From the NCBI RefSeq assembly GCF_022095675.1, contig NZ_JAHYSG010000104.1, positions 1-42,744 on the forward strand: a stretch of 42,744 bases of DNA, given 5' to 3'. The position numbers and the translations under genes are program-made. Shown here piece after piece: positions 28,402-36,826 of this stretch. Numbering within the stretch: the stretch's first letter is position 1; each line of letters begins with the position of its first letter. This DNA is from Dactylosporangium sp. AC04546. GTDB lineage: Bacteria > Actinomycetota > Actinomycetes > Mycobacteriales > Micromonosporaceae. The notes under the pieces are model-generated. The model made no database searches, was not told where the DNA came from, and was given only the letters and a program-made list of their open reading frames with translations.

Positions 28402-31400
28402 TCAGTCGTGGATAGGAGCGCTGGCCTCGACGTCGCGGAGGCTTCTCATCGGGGAGTGGGGACCGAGGTCACCGATGTACTTGGCCTTGGTCGCGGGATC
28501 CTCAAGGTCGGCGAACCACGCTTGAATCCATGTGGCAATCTGCTCGAGATGTACGGAGTCCTCGGCCCCTTCCAAATTGAGGACAGCTGCGACGGCCTCG
28601 GTCTCGAGCGCGGGCGTTAGTCCGGCGTTGCGGGCGTAGTTTCGGAGATTCGCCGGTGTGCTCAGCCGCTGGCCGCTCTTCGGTTCACGGATCATCAGCG
28701 TCCGGGCGTTTACGATCCCCGGAATCGTGAGGTCGAGGACTCGGCGGCTCCGCCGGGTGATCGGGATGGCGTCAACGAAGCGGTCACCCTGGCGAACGTA
28801 CTGCTTGAAGTGGCGAAACGTCTGGGCATCTCGCTCTCGGCCGATCTTGTGAAGCACGTACACTAGGCCCGGGAATCTACGTCCGACCCGGGCAGTGGTC
28901 TGGATGAACTCGGCGGTCGTCAGGGGCAGACCCAGCATCACCATCGTGTTGAGCCGGTCGACGTCTACGCCGTGGGAAAGCATCGAGCTGGCGGCTACGA
29001 CGTGGATGCGCTCGGCGAAGTCTTCCTCGGGTTTGTCGAGTCTCTCGAGGATCGCGCGGACGTCGTCGAATTCGGTCTGACCTGTAAGCTGCTCGACGTT
29101 GATGCCTTCTACGGTGTTGTTGCTGCCGAGGCTCCGTCCGGCGGCCTCGACGTCGTAGAGCGTTGTGCCGTAGACGACGTCGGTGCCGTAGAGACTGATC
29201 AATAGCGGTGCGTGCGTCGGATCGACGCCGGCTTCCTGGCACACCTTCGCCGGGTCGGCCACAAGCTCCCGCACGCATCGCTGCAGGGCGTCAAGGGTGC
29301 GGTCGCTGACGTGCTCCAATGTGACGCCGCGCGGGGCGACGGCCACGAACCGGCGGAGCGGCTTCGTGGTCGGCGCAGTCCAGAACGATTCACCCGCGCG
29401 GGGGCCCGGCTGCGGAAACACGCGACCCGTCCGCTGATAGAGCACGTCGACCTGTCGGTCGTATCCGGTCAGGGTTGCGCTACTGGCCACAATCTTCGCT
29501 CGGGTGCCGCACAGTTCTAGCTGCAGGTGATCGAGCAGGCTTTCGTAGTGCGAGTCGACCGCGCCGAGACTATCCCGGAGCAGGTGCAGCTCGTCCTGCA
29601 GCCGGAGCGACGGCGCGAACCGCTTCGCATCCATCTCTATCGGCAGCGGCTTCACCGTGCCCTGACAGTCGGGCACCAGGCAGCCGTTGGGCGCTTTCGA
29701 CCGCTCGGCGTAGGTGAAGCCGTGCCACTCCACCGAACACACTTTTCGTGGCGGTCCGACGAGGCCACGCATGGCCTGTTGCAGGCCGATGGACGCGGCC
29801 TTGTCCAGGGTGCCAACCACGACCGTCGGCAGGAAGCGAAACACCTCCTGGTCGACCACGTACATGGGTAGTGATCGGCCATATGTCGTGCAGGCCTGGT
29901 TGGTGCAGCGGTGCTCGAGCATCCACTTCTTGCGGTCGAAACGCATCTGCAGCTCCGGGTCCCGGCAGAACGGGCAGTGCAGCAGCACGCGGTACTTGTC
30001 CGGCATTCCAGGACTCGCCGGCGTGATTTCGTCGCCCTCGGATTTGGGAACGATCTTGTTCGGGGTTCCCGCCTGGCCCACGAGGAAGCCGAGGCTGAAC
30101 GGGGCGCCCTTGATGCTCTCTTCCTTGCGAACCATCTCGGCGCCTGCCAACGCGTCGGCAAACCGTTGCGTCTGCTGCAGGCTCAGCAGCCGAAGCGGGA
30201 ACCGCGACCAGGCGGTGACACCTACGGTCTTGCCGGTGAGGCGATCGAAGAACGCCGCTGTCAACAGAAGCCCGAGGTAGGTTTCGGTCTTGCCGCCACC
30301 CGTGGCGAACCACACCGTGTCGACGTACCGGGCCTCGTCGTCCGCCTTGACGAGGAACCGCACGGCGGACAGAAGGAAGCCGACCTGGAACGGTCGCCAA
30401 GCAGCGTAACCGCGCCCTTCGGCGCTGCGGGCAATCGCCTTGTTCATCAATTGGAACGCGCGCAGCACCTCCGGGCGGGTCTGGAGGATCTCGAGGCCGG
30501 TCTCGAGACGCTTCAACTCCGCGAAGACCTCTGCCGCGGACTTGTCGGCTTCAGCGCGCATGTCAGCCGTCCAGCCCTCGGCCGCCTGCCGTGCGTCCAA
30601 CGCCTCTGGCGACCAGTGGGCGTGATCATAGATCGCCAGCGCGTTGACGAGTGCATCGAGCTGAGGAAGAGGGTCGTGCGCCAGGGTCAGGAAGGCTAGG
30701 TCAGGCGGTGTGCTATCCCCGATCCAGTAGGTCGGACGAAACGTCTGCACCATCACGGTGTCCGTGGTGCGGAATACCCCCGTCTCCGGCACCTCGACGC
30801 CGACGTTCACACCGTATGCCGGCACGTCGCGGTCGTAGCGGAAGCTGTCCGGCAACGCTTCCAGTTGGAAAGGCGCCGTTGGAAGGCCGCCCACCTCCAG
30901 CTGGGTTTCGTACAGATGGGAGTCGGTCAGCCCGGGCGCCTTCTCAGGACTGGTGTTGACCAGCTGTACCACCAGCTCGGTCTCCTTGTGCCAGTCCTCG
31001 ACCTCGACCCGGACCTCGGCCCGCAGGCCGGGAGCGCCGATCGCCGCTAATGCATCCTGGAGCTGTTTGCTGCCAAAAACGCCACCCGCGGTGTCCACCA
31101 GGACCGAGACGGTCTCCTCGACAAGGTCACTGCGCCACCAGCGCCGCTCCGGGTCGGGCCCATTCTTGGGGTCCTGCACCCAGGCTCGTGCTCGAACCGT
31201 CACCGTCATCGACCACGGTGAGGGGCCCGCTGGTCGTAGTCGAATGCCGATTGCGCAAGGGTCCAGCCTTTCCGACCGCTCGTCGGCGGCGCCGTTCTGC
31301 ACCTCGTCCTCGCAGGCGAGCCGACCCAGCCAGAACGTCCCCGACGGCGCGACCTCCAGCCGATCCAGCGCGTCACCGCGACCCGCGGCGACCACCCGCC

Positions 31401-31464
31401 GGTCGAGCCAGGCGACGAATGCTTCGCATGCCTCCTCCGCTGACTGGTTCGACGTGCCGGTCAT
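28402..31464 (-). CDS. drmA: DrmA-like DISARM helicase
   Basis: A 1020-residue SF2 helicase. The first ~350 residues are a family-specific N-terminal region. Walker A appears as WFATGGGKTETYLG (~390), a zinc-type insert as CPFCRD...CTNQAC (~510), the DExH box as LQDELHLLRD (~624), motif III as VASSATLTG, and the last motifs as MLSHGVDVDRLNTMV and QTTARVGRR (~857). In DISARM, DrmA pairs with DrmB to recognise and process invading DNA. The ATG at 31464 overlaps the stop of the sigma-factor gene by 4 nt (ATGA), so its translation is tied to the sigma factor. The motor looks intact. Confidence 0.88.
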   Translation of the reverse strand: MTGTSNQSAEEACEAFVAWLDRRVVAAGRGDALDRLEVAPSGTFWLGRLACEDEVQNGAADERSERLDPCAIGIRLRPAGPSPWSMTVTVRARAWVQDPKNGPDPERRWWRSDLVEETVSVLVDTAGGVFGSKQLQDALAAIGAPGLRAEVRVEVEDWHKETELVVQLVNTSPEKAPGLTDSHLYETQLEVGGLPTAPFQLEALPDSFRYDRDVPAYGVNVGVEVPETGVFRTTDTVMVQTFRPTYWIGDSTPPDLAFLTLAHDPLPQLDALVNALAIYDHAHWSPEALDARQAAEGWTADMRAEADKSAAEVFAELKRLETGLEILQTRPEVLRAFQLMNKAIARSAEGRGYAAWRPFQVGFLLSAVRFLVKADDEARYVDTVWFATGGGKTETYLGLLLTAAFFDRLTGKTVGVTAWSRFPLRLLSLQQTQRFADALAGAEMVRKEESIKGAPFSLGFLVGQAGTPNKIVPKSEGDEITPASPGMPDKYRVLLHCPFCRDPELQMRFDRKKWMLEHRCTNQACTTYGRSLPMYVVDQEVFRFLPTVVVGTLDKAASIGLQQAMRGLVGPPRKVCSVEWHGFTYAERSKAPNGCLVPDCQGTVKPLPIEMDAKRFAPSLRLQDELHLLRDSLGAVDSHYESLLDHLQLELCGTRAKIVASSATLTGYDRQVDVLYQRTGRVFPQPGPRAGESFWTAPTTKPLRRFVAVAPRGVTLEHVSDRTLDALQRCVRELVADPAKVCQEAGVDPTHAPLLISLYGTDVVYGTTLYDVEAAGRSLGSNNTVEGINVEQLTGQTEFDDVRAILERLDKPEEDFAERIHVVAASSMLSHGVDVDRLNTMVMLGLPLTTAEFIQTTARVGRRFPGLVYVLHKIGRERDAQTFRHFKQYVRQGDRFVDAIPITRRSRRVLDLTIPGIVNARTLMIREPKSGQRLSTPANLRNYARNAGLTPALETEAVAAVLNLEGAEDSVHLEQIATWIQAWFADLEDPATKAKYIGDLGPHSPMRSLRDVEASAPIHD

Positions 31465-33086
31465 GACGCCTCCCTCTTCACGGATCTACCGGACCAGCCG
31501 GCCTTCGAATCGTCGATCAGGTACGACCGCAAGGCGGCGAACTCCTTGCTCTCCTGAAGTGTGGTCATCGCCTTCGCCTGGATCTGACGGATCCGCTCAC
31601 GGGTGACGCCAAAGACGAGACCGATGCTGTCCAGGGTCTCCTCGTCGCCTGTATCGAGGCCGAACCTTTTTTCGATGACATGGACTGCCCGCAGCGGCAC
31701 TGTCGATCTCAGTACATGATCCAGGTCACTGCGGAGCATCTCATGGAGGACGACCTCCGCCGGATCGGTCCGCGCGTCGCGCTCCTCTTCGCGAGCAAGC
31801 ACGTCCGAGAGACGTAGGTCGCCCTCGTTCCCGAGAAACTCGTCGATACTGCGAAGCGGCCGCATGAGGTCCAGTGCCGATTGAACCGCGCCTGCTTCGT
31901 AGCCCGTGGCATCGGCAATTTCGGCTGAAGTCGGTTCTCTGCCCAGTCGAGCCTCGAGCTTCGAGGCAGTCCACCTGACTTTCTGGATCTTCTCGTGAAG
32001 GTGAACGGGTACTCGGATCGTTCGGCCTCGGTCAGCGATGCCCCGCTCGATTGCCTGTCTGATCCACCATGTTGCGTACGTGGAGAACTTGAAACCCTTC
32101 GACCCGTCGAACTTGTCTGCAGCACGCATCAGACCCAAGTTGCCGTCCTGGATGCGGTCTGCGAACTCCACGCCGCTGGCGTCGTAGTGCCGAGCCCTCG
32201 CTATCGACACCACGAGTCGCAGGTTCGCACAGACCAGCTCAGCATGAGCACGTTGTCCGGCCAGGACGCGAGTATGCAGGTTCTGCCGTACGTCCCGGGC
32301 AAGCACGTGTTCGGCGGCCGCTTCGAGCTCGTCTCGCGCGGCGGCACCCTGGGAGATGAGTGCCCAGAGTTCGACTTCGCGCGATGCGCTGATCAGAGAG
32401 TATCGGCCGATCGCCTCCAGATACTGACCGACCGAATCTCCGTGCAGCTCGTAGCCCTTCGGAGCGGACCGGTCTGGCCGTACATCCACAGGGTCAGCTA
32501 GCTCGACGCCGGCAGCGTCCAGGAGGTCCAGTACATCACCGTGCTGGCTGGTGGTGAGTTTGCGCTGGGTCGCCAGCAGGGCCACATCGGCACGGGTAAG
32601 GCTTCCTCCCGTCCGCATCCAGTCGCCGACAAGGTCGTCTACTGCCCGACCGACAACGTCATCCGCGTCTGACGCCGCGTGGGATATCGGTTCTTCGCCG
32701 AACATCCATGCCAGGTCGTCGTCCGGTACGTCAGTCCTGGCTTCTGTATCGCTGTCCGGCTCGAGCCCAGCCCCGGCCACCGCGATCGGGGCGGACGTGG
32801 CCGCAGCAGGCCGGTAGGCGGTGGAGTAGGTCAACGACTCTACGGATGGTGACTCAACCGCAGAGACTTCCAGGGTGTCTGGTTGGTCCTTGTGTGTCAG
32901 AAAAGCAATCAGGTCGCGGACCTCATCGCGAGTCAGGCGATGGCGGCGGACGAACTCGGCCACGACGGAATCGGTCTGACTGGTACCAGTGCAAGCCAAC
33001 ATCGTGCCTAGCTCGTGTAGCAGGGCCTGTGCGGCGTTCATCGGCATGCTCGCCGGGTCGTGCGCTGACACTGCCCGCGTCGCCAT
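31461..33086 (-). CDS. RNA polymerase sigma-70 family factor heading the defence operon
   Basis: A 541-residue sigma factor of primary-like (group 1/2) layout. The N-terminal ~200 residues contain two short helical units (RLTRDEVRDLIAFL; LLATQRKLTTSQHGDVLDLL) reminiscent of region 1.1. Region 1.2 follows (VGQYLEAIGRYSLISASREV), then region 2 (LRLVVSIARARHYD, IQDGNLGLMRAADKFD, KFSTYATWWIRQAIERG), region 3, and region 4.2 with a helix-turn-helix (SIGLVFGVTRERIRQIQ). GAGGAGG lies 6 nt before the ATG. It is the first gene of the operon and overlaps drmA by 4 nt. A dedicated sigma factor inside a DISARM operon suggests it directs RNA polymerase to island promoters. A LexA-like box lies 61 bp upstream of its start. 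Confidence 0.9.
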   Translation of the reverse strand: MATRAVSAHDPASMPMNAAQALLHELGTMLACTGTSQTDSVVAEFVRRHRLTRDEVRDLIAFLTHKDQPDTLEVSAVESPSVESLTYSTAYRPAAATSAPIAVAGAGLEPDSDTEARTDVPDDDLAWMFGEEPISHAASDADDVVGRAVDDLVGDWMRTGGSLTRADVALLATQRKLTTSQHGDVLDLLDAAGVELADPVDVRPDRSAPKGYELHGDSVGQYLEAIGRYSLISASREVELWALISQGAAARDELEAAAEHVLARDVRQNLHTRVLAGQRAHAELVCANLRLVVSIARARHYDASGVEFADRIQDGNLGLMRAADKFDGSKGFKFSTYATWWIRQAIERGIADRGRTIRVPVHLHEKIQKVRWTASKLEARLGREPTSAEIADATGYEAGAVQSALDLMRPLRSIDEFLGNEGDLRLSDVLAREEERDARTDPAEVVLHEMLRSDLDHVLRSTVPLRAVHVIEKRFGLDTGDEETLDSIGLVFGVTRERIRQIQAKAMTTLQESKEFAALRSYLIDDSKAGWSGRSVKREAS

Positions 33087-33146
33087 GACCGCCTCCTCGC
33101 TGTCGAGAAGCCCATGGTAAAGACGGGGTACGACAGAATTCGCAAA

Positions 33147-33162
33147 TGGAACAAATGTTCGA
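33147..33162. promoter_or_regulatory. LexA/SOS-like box upstream of the sigma-drmAB operon
   Basis: TGGAACAAATGTTCGA agrees with the actinobacterial SOS box (TCGAAC-N4-GTTCGA) at all but one defined position: GAAC-N4-GTTC is perfect and only the second base differs. It lies in the 227-bp region between the divergent sigma-factor gene and C5-methyltransferase gene, so it could control either or both. No other GAAC-N4-GTTC site was noticed in the window. Confidence 0.6.
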
Positions 33163-33301
33163 TCGTGATGGTGGCTCGGTGGAGGCCGCTGGGCCCTACG
33201 CCCGGGCAGGCGACCTCGAATTTCGTCATGGTCATCGAGCGCGGCCGCGAGCGACGTGATGCAGGCCAGGTGTCGGATGCCCTTAGGGTCAATTGATCCA
33301 T

Positions 33302-33307
33302 TACAGT
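33302..33307 (+). promoter_or_regulatory. Putative -10 element, leaderless start of C5-methyltransferase
   Basis: TACAGT matches TANNNT and is followed by 6 nt and then the ATG at 33314. No ribosome binding site lies between. This supports 33314 over the upstream start at 33293. Confidence 0.5.
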
Positions 33308-33313
33308 CTCACC

Positions 33314-34414
33314 ATGGCCACCCCACCTGTCATGATCTCTGCAGTCGATCTCTTCTGTGGTGTCGGTGGACTCTCGTACGGTCTCCAGGACGCCGGCATC
33401 CACGTGGCCGCGGGCGTCGACCTCGACGGCGCCTGCGACTATCCGTACCGCACCAACGTCCGGGCCCCATTCCATACGCGCGACATCCGGAACGTAACGG
33501 TCGAAGAGCTGAACGGCATGTGGCCGAATGGGGCGATTCGCCTACTCGCCGGATGTGCGCCATGTCAGCCGTTCTCGTCGTATCGCCGCGGTGTGGACAC
33601 CTCAAATGAGGTCCAGTGGTCGCTCGTTGACGAGATGCGTCGACTGGTGGAAGGTGCGCTGCCCGATGTCGTCACGATGGAGAACGTCCCTCGCATTGGA
33701 AGTGCATCGATCTTTTCGACCTTCGTCGCCCGCCTGCGCGAGCTCGAGTATCAGGTCGATTTCAAGTCGTGCTACTGCCCGTCGTACGGCGTGCCGCAAC
33801 ATCGTCGGCGAATGGTCCTGGTCGCGTCGCGTCTCGGTGACATCAAGGTACCCAAGGGTGCGATAGCACCTGCCAACTACGCCACGGTTCGTCAGGTCAT
33901 CGGCACGTTGCCTCCCGTCGGTCATGGCGAGACCCATCCCAGCGATCGTCTTCACAAGAGCCGGACTCTCACCAAGCTCAACCTCGAACGCATCCAGCGG
34001 TCGACACCTGGCGGCACGTGGAGAGAGTGGCCCGAAGAACTGCGAGCGCCGTGCCATCGTAAGGAGACGGGCGCGACCTTCCGTAACGTCTACGCACGCA
34101 TGGTCTGGGACGAACCGTCCCCGACCATCACTACTTTGGCGTACAACTTTGGCGCTGGTCGGTTCGGGCACCCTGACCAGGACCGTCCAATCACCTTGCG
34201 CGAAGCCGCCATCCTGCAAAGCTTCCCGCCGGACTACGAGTTCGCGGCTCCAGAGGATCCGGTGCAGTTCGCACCACTCGGCCGGCTCATCGGCAACGCC
34301 GTGCCGCCTCGACTCGCCGGTGCCGTCGGAAAGGCGATCGTCGAGCACGTCAGCACGGTCGTGGGACCAGTACGGAAGGTCCGACGACGTGCGACTGTTC
34401 CTGCAGCGCGCTGA
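33314..34414 (+). CDS. drmMII: DNA cytosine-5 methyltransferase (Dcm/DrmMII-like)
   Basis: A 366-residue C5-cytosine methyltransferase with the full motif set: I DLFCGVGGLSYGL, IV GCAPCQPFSSYRR (catalytic Cys in PCQ), VI TMENVPRI (ENV), VIII VPQHRRRMVLVASR, a target-recognition region at ~180-270, IX RPITLREAAILQSFP and X RLIGNAVPPRLAGA. It transfers methyl from SAM to cytosine in an unknown site. In class 2 DISARM such an enzyme (DrmMII) marks self DNA; here it coexists with an adenine methyltransferase. It is divergent from the sigma-drmAB operon, and vsr in the same island fits the need to repair deaminated 5mC. The name drmMII rests on context; it could be an independent orphan or restriction methylase. 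Confidence 0.93.
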   Translation: MATPPVMISAVDLFCGVGGLSYGLQDAGIHVAAGVDLDGACDYPYRTNVRAPFHTRDIRNVTVEELNGMWPNGAIRLLAGCAPCQPFSSYRRGVDTSNEVQWSLVDEMRRLVEGALPDVVTMENVPRIGSASIFSTFVARLRELEYQVDFKSCYCPSYGVPQHRRRMVLVASRLGDIKVPKGAIAPANYATVRQVIGTLPPVGHGETHPSDRLHKSRTLTKLNLERIQRSTPGGTWREWPEELRAPCHRKETGATFRNVYARMVWDEPSPTITTLAYNFGAGRFGHPDQDRPITLREAAILQSFPPDYEFAAPEDPVQFAPLGRLIGNAVPPRLAGAVGKAIVEHVSTVVGPVRKVRRRATVPAAR

Positions 34415-34496
34415 CAGACGTGCTGAGCGTGCGCCGAGCTACGCTCCGGCACGTTGTTGAACCGGAACAAGCCCGCTACCCGCCAGCGGGAACCCG

Positions 34497-34502
34497 TAGA
34501 AT
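34497..34502 (+). promoter_or_regulatory. Putative -10 element, leaderless start of EVE-like gene
   Basis: TAGAAT is a good -10 hexamer, followed by 6 nt and the GTG at 34509. Confidence 0.45.
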
Positions 34503-34508
34503 CCGCAC

Positions 34509-35016
34509 GTGAATGCGGCCCACCTGGTGGTACTCGTTCACAGAGCTGCGATCCGGTGGGTACTTCGAGAGCAGCGGATGGCGTTCCCGGCCACGCGGCG
34601 AGCTGGGGTGGCCGCGCTTGATGTTGACGACGAGCTGTTTCTCTACGCGACACGCGGCTTCTGGCGGAAACCTTCGCGTGACCGCGGCCGCATCATCGGT
34701 CACGCCCGGGTGGCTGCGCCAGTGCGACGGCTGGTGGGATCTCTGGAGCTGCCTGTATGACATTCACTCTGGTTGCGAACTCATCGTTGACGGCGTCGTG
34801 CCCTACCGCGGAGGGCTGGAACTCCAACCACTCGTTGTGCAGCTGAGCGCATTCCCCAGGGCGGATGCCTGGAGTGTGAACCTTCGGCGTCCGTTGATGC
34901 GGCTTTCGGCTGGCGATCGGAACCTGGTGAACCACCGCCTGTCATCGATGCTCAAGTCGCGTGAGGAAGCGCTTGGGACCTACTCCTTCCGGACTGACGG
35001 CAGCTCTATCCCCTGA
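34509..35016 (+). pseudogene. EVE/ASCH-like domain protein, frameshifted
   Basis: The first part (GTG 34509 to a TGA at 34760) reads LVVLVHRAAIRWVLREQRM, DDELFLYATRGFW and DRGRIIGHARVAAPVRRL, like the start of a PUA-fold EVE/ASCH-type protein. The second part continues in the +1 frame as YDIHSGCELIVDGVV, LELQPLVVQLSAFP, AWSVNLRRPLMRLS and stops at 35016. Together they would form one ~165-residue protein. One extra base near 34,750 breaks the frame. EVE-type proteins bind modified bases and are frequent near restriction systems, which fits the methylase upstream. The fold assignment is by pattern only. Either a pseudogene or a sequencing error. Confidence 0.6.
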
Positions 35017-35046
35017 CCGTGACTGTTCCGGCCGGTTGAATGCCGC

Positions 35047-36495
35047 TCATCGCCGCCGAGGTACGAGCGCTGCTGCCGCCTCTGCGGCGTCACGGGCCAC
35101 TTGCGGCAGGACCGACGTGTACGTGTTGGCGGTCAGCACGATGGTGGAGTGGCGCAGCATGGCCTGCACGGTTTTGATGTCGGCGCCGCCGGCGAGGGCT
35201 AGGGTTGCGGCGCCGTGGCGGAGGTCGTGTAGCCGTACCGGTGGTAGGCCGGTTTCGGCGATGGCTTCCTTGAAGCGGCGGGTGACGTAGTCGGGGTGGA
35301 TCATGCTGCCGTCTTCGCGGGTGAAGACGAGGCCGGTCTCGACCCAGGCCGCGTCAGCTCGCTCGCGTAGGTCGTCTTGGTGTTCGAGGTGTTCGCGGAG
35401 CAGTCGTGCGGTGATGGTGTCCAGGGCGATGGTTGCTTCGCTGCCGTCGGTCTTTGGAGCGGTGAGGTTGAGTTTCCACGCCTCGACGACGACCTGGTGC
35501 CGCACGGTCAGCGTGAGGGCGTCGACGTCCAGGTCGGCGCGGTGCAGGCCGCACGCCTCGCCGCGGCGTAGTCCGCGTAGGGCGATCAGGTGGTACATGG
35601 CGTAGAGCGGGTCGTCGATGATGTGGTCGAGGAACGCGCCGGTCTGCTCAGCGGTCCACACCATGACTGGAGACGGGATGTGGCCGGTGCGCAGCCATTC
35701 GGCGACGCGCTGGTCGGTCCAGATGAGTGGCTTTGCCGACCGTACCGGCGGCAGTTCGACGTGGGTGGCGGCGTTGTAGGTGATCATCTGGCGGCGCATG
35801 GCGGCGTTGAGCGCGGCGCGCAGGGCGGCCTGGATGCGTCGCTGTGCGGCCGGTCCGGCTGGCTTCATCGTGCGGCGGTCGCCGTCGAAGCGCTGGCCGA
35901 GGTTCAGGTCGGGGTCGGCGAGGTACGCCTGGAATGCTTCGTTGTGGGCGTTGATCGCGTCGAACATGGCGGCGACGTGTTTGCGGGTGAGGCGGACCAG
36001 TTTGATGTGGCCGAGGTGGGGCTTGAGGTACTTGCGGATGTTGTCGGCGTAGTTGCGGCGGGTCGTTTCGCGTAGTGAGCGGCGGCTGGCGAGCCACGCG
36101 TCGAGCCATTCGCCGACGGTGACGTCGTCGTGTTCGCCGTCGCTGTGTAGCAGTCGGCGGACTGTGGCGTGGTCGGGGAGGGGTTCGCGGTGGCTGATGG
36201 CGGCGGCGATGAGGTCGCCGATCCGAGTGGGGTCCTCCGGCTCGTCGGCGAGAGCGAGCAGGGTGCGGATGCGGTCGAGTTCGGTGTCGGCGTCGGCCTT
36301 GGTGGCGAAGCCGCCGCGGCGCAGCGGGCGGCGTTTGCCGTCGGCGGTGGGCGGGAGTTCGCACTGGTACTGCCAGACGCCGTGGGTCGGGTGCCATGAG
36401 CCGCCGGGGCGGCGTAGCTTCGGGCACGAGCGGCCGTACGGGCGGCCGGTGTCGGGGTTGACGCAGCTGCACCGCTTGTAGGTGGTGCCTTTCAA
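35047..36495 (-). CDS. int: Tyrosine recombinase / integrase
   Basis: A 482-residue phage-type integrase. A cysteine-bearing N-terminal arm (KRCSCVNPDTGRPYG) is followed by an AP2-like arm-binding region, a SAM-like core-binding domain (VTVGEWLDAWLASRRSL...NYADNI) and the catalytic domain: Arg in ALRGLRRGEACGL, Lys in APKTDGSEA, HxLRHG as LHDLRHGAATL, then MLRHSTIV and the nucleophile Tyr in TANTYTSV. All catalytic residues are present. This type excises and integrates actinomycete ICEs (pSAM2-like). The TTG start overlaps the xis stop (TTGA). Int genes usually lie next to the attachment site, expected left of 35047, but no tRNA-like sequence is visible there. Confidence 0.93.
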   Translation of the reverse strand: MKGTTYKRCSCVNPDTGRPYGRSCPKLRRPGGSWHPTHGVWQYQCELPPTADGKRRPLRRGGFATKADADTELDRIRTLLALADEPEDPTRIGDLIAAAISHREPLPDHATVRRLLHSDGEHDDVTVGEWLDAWLASRRSLRETTRRNYADNIRKYLKPHLGHIKLVRLTRKHVAAMFDAINAHNEAFQAYLADPDLNLGQRFDGDRRTMKPAGPAAQRRIQAALRAALNAAMRRQMITYNAATHVELPPVRSAKPLIWTDQRVAEWLRTGHIPSPVMVWTAEQTGAFLDHIIDDPLYAMYHLIALRGLRRGEACGLHRADLDVDALTLTVRHQVVVEAWKLNLTAPKTDGSEATIALDTITARLLREHLEHQDDLRERADAAWVETGLVFTREDGSMIHPDYVTRRFKEAIAETGLPPVRLHDLRHGAATLALAGGADIKTVQAMLRHSTIVLTANTYTSVLPQVARDAAEAAAALVPRRR

Positions 36496-36767
36496 CCATG
36501 CCTCCTCACGGGCGGTCGGATTGTCTCCATCGACGCTTCACTTCGCCCGCCGGTCAAGTCGCAGGGACCCGCGGGGTCGACGATGGCGAGGAGGTACGCG
36601 ACCGCGACGCGGTAGCGGCGACCGACGCGTAGTACCGGTACGGGGAAGTCGCCGGCGGCGGCGAGGGCGTAGGCGGTGGAGCGGCCGATGCCGAGGACTG
36701 CGGCGGCGGTGGGCAGGTCGGTGACGGCGCCCAGGGCGCGGACGTCTTCGACGGTCCAGGTGGACAC
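36492..36767 (-). CDS. xis: Excisionase-like helix-turn-helix protein
   Basis: A 91-residue MerR-like/Xis-type DNA-binding protein: LPTAAAVLGIGRSTAYALAA is the helix-turn-helix, followed by VLRVGRRYRVAVAYLLAIV as the wing. GTG 36767 was chosen because AAAGGGAA precedes it and family-like sequence starts there; the longer frame to 37034 is shadow of the divergent gene. It overlaps int by 4 nt. Its likely role is to steer the integrase toward excision. Confidence 0.85.
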   Translation of the reverse strand: MSTWTVEDVRALGAVTDLPTAAAVLGIGRSTAYALAAAGDFPVPVLRVGRRYRVAVAYLLAIVDPAGPCDLTGGRSEASMETIRPPVRRHG

Positions 36768-36826
36768 GGTTGTTCCCTTTCGGAGGATTGGAATCGGCTC
36801 GCGTTTCGTTGCCGAGCCGGTGACTA

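Noticed and set aside
35648..36499. 283-codon minus-strand frame starting ATG 36499 over the integrase
   Set aside because: Arg/Pro/His-rich shadow of the integrase frame without motifs.
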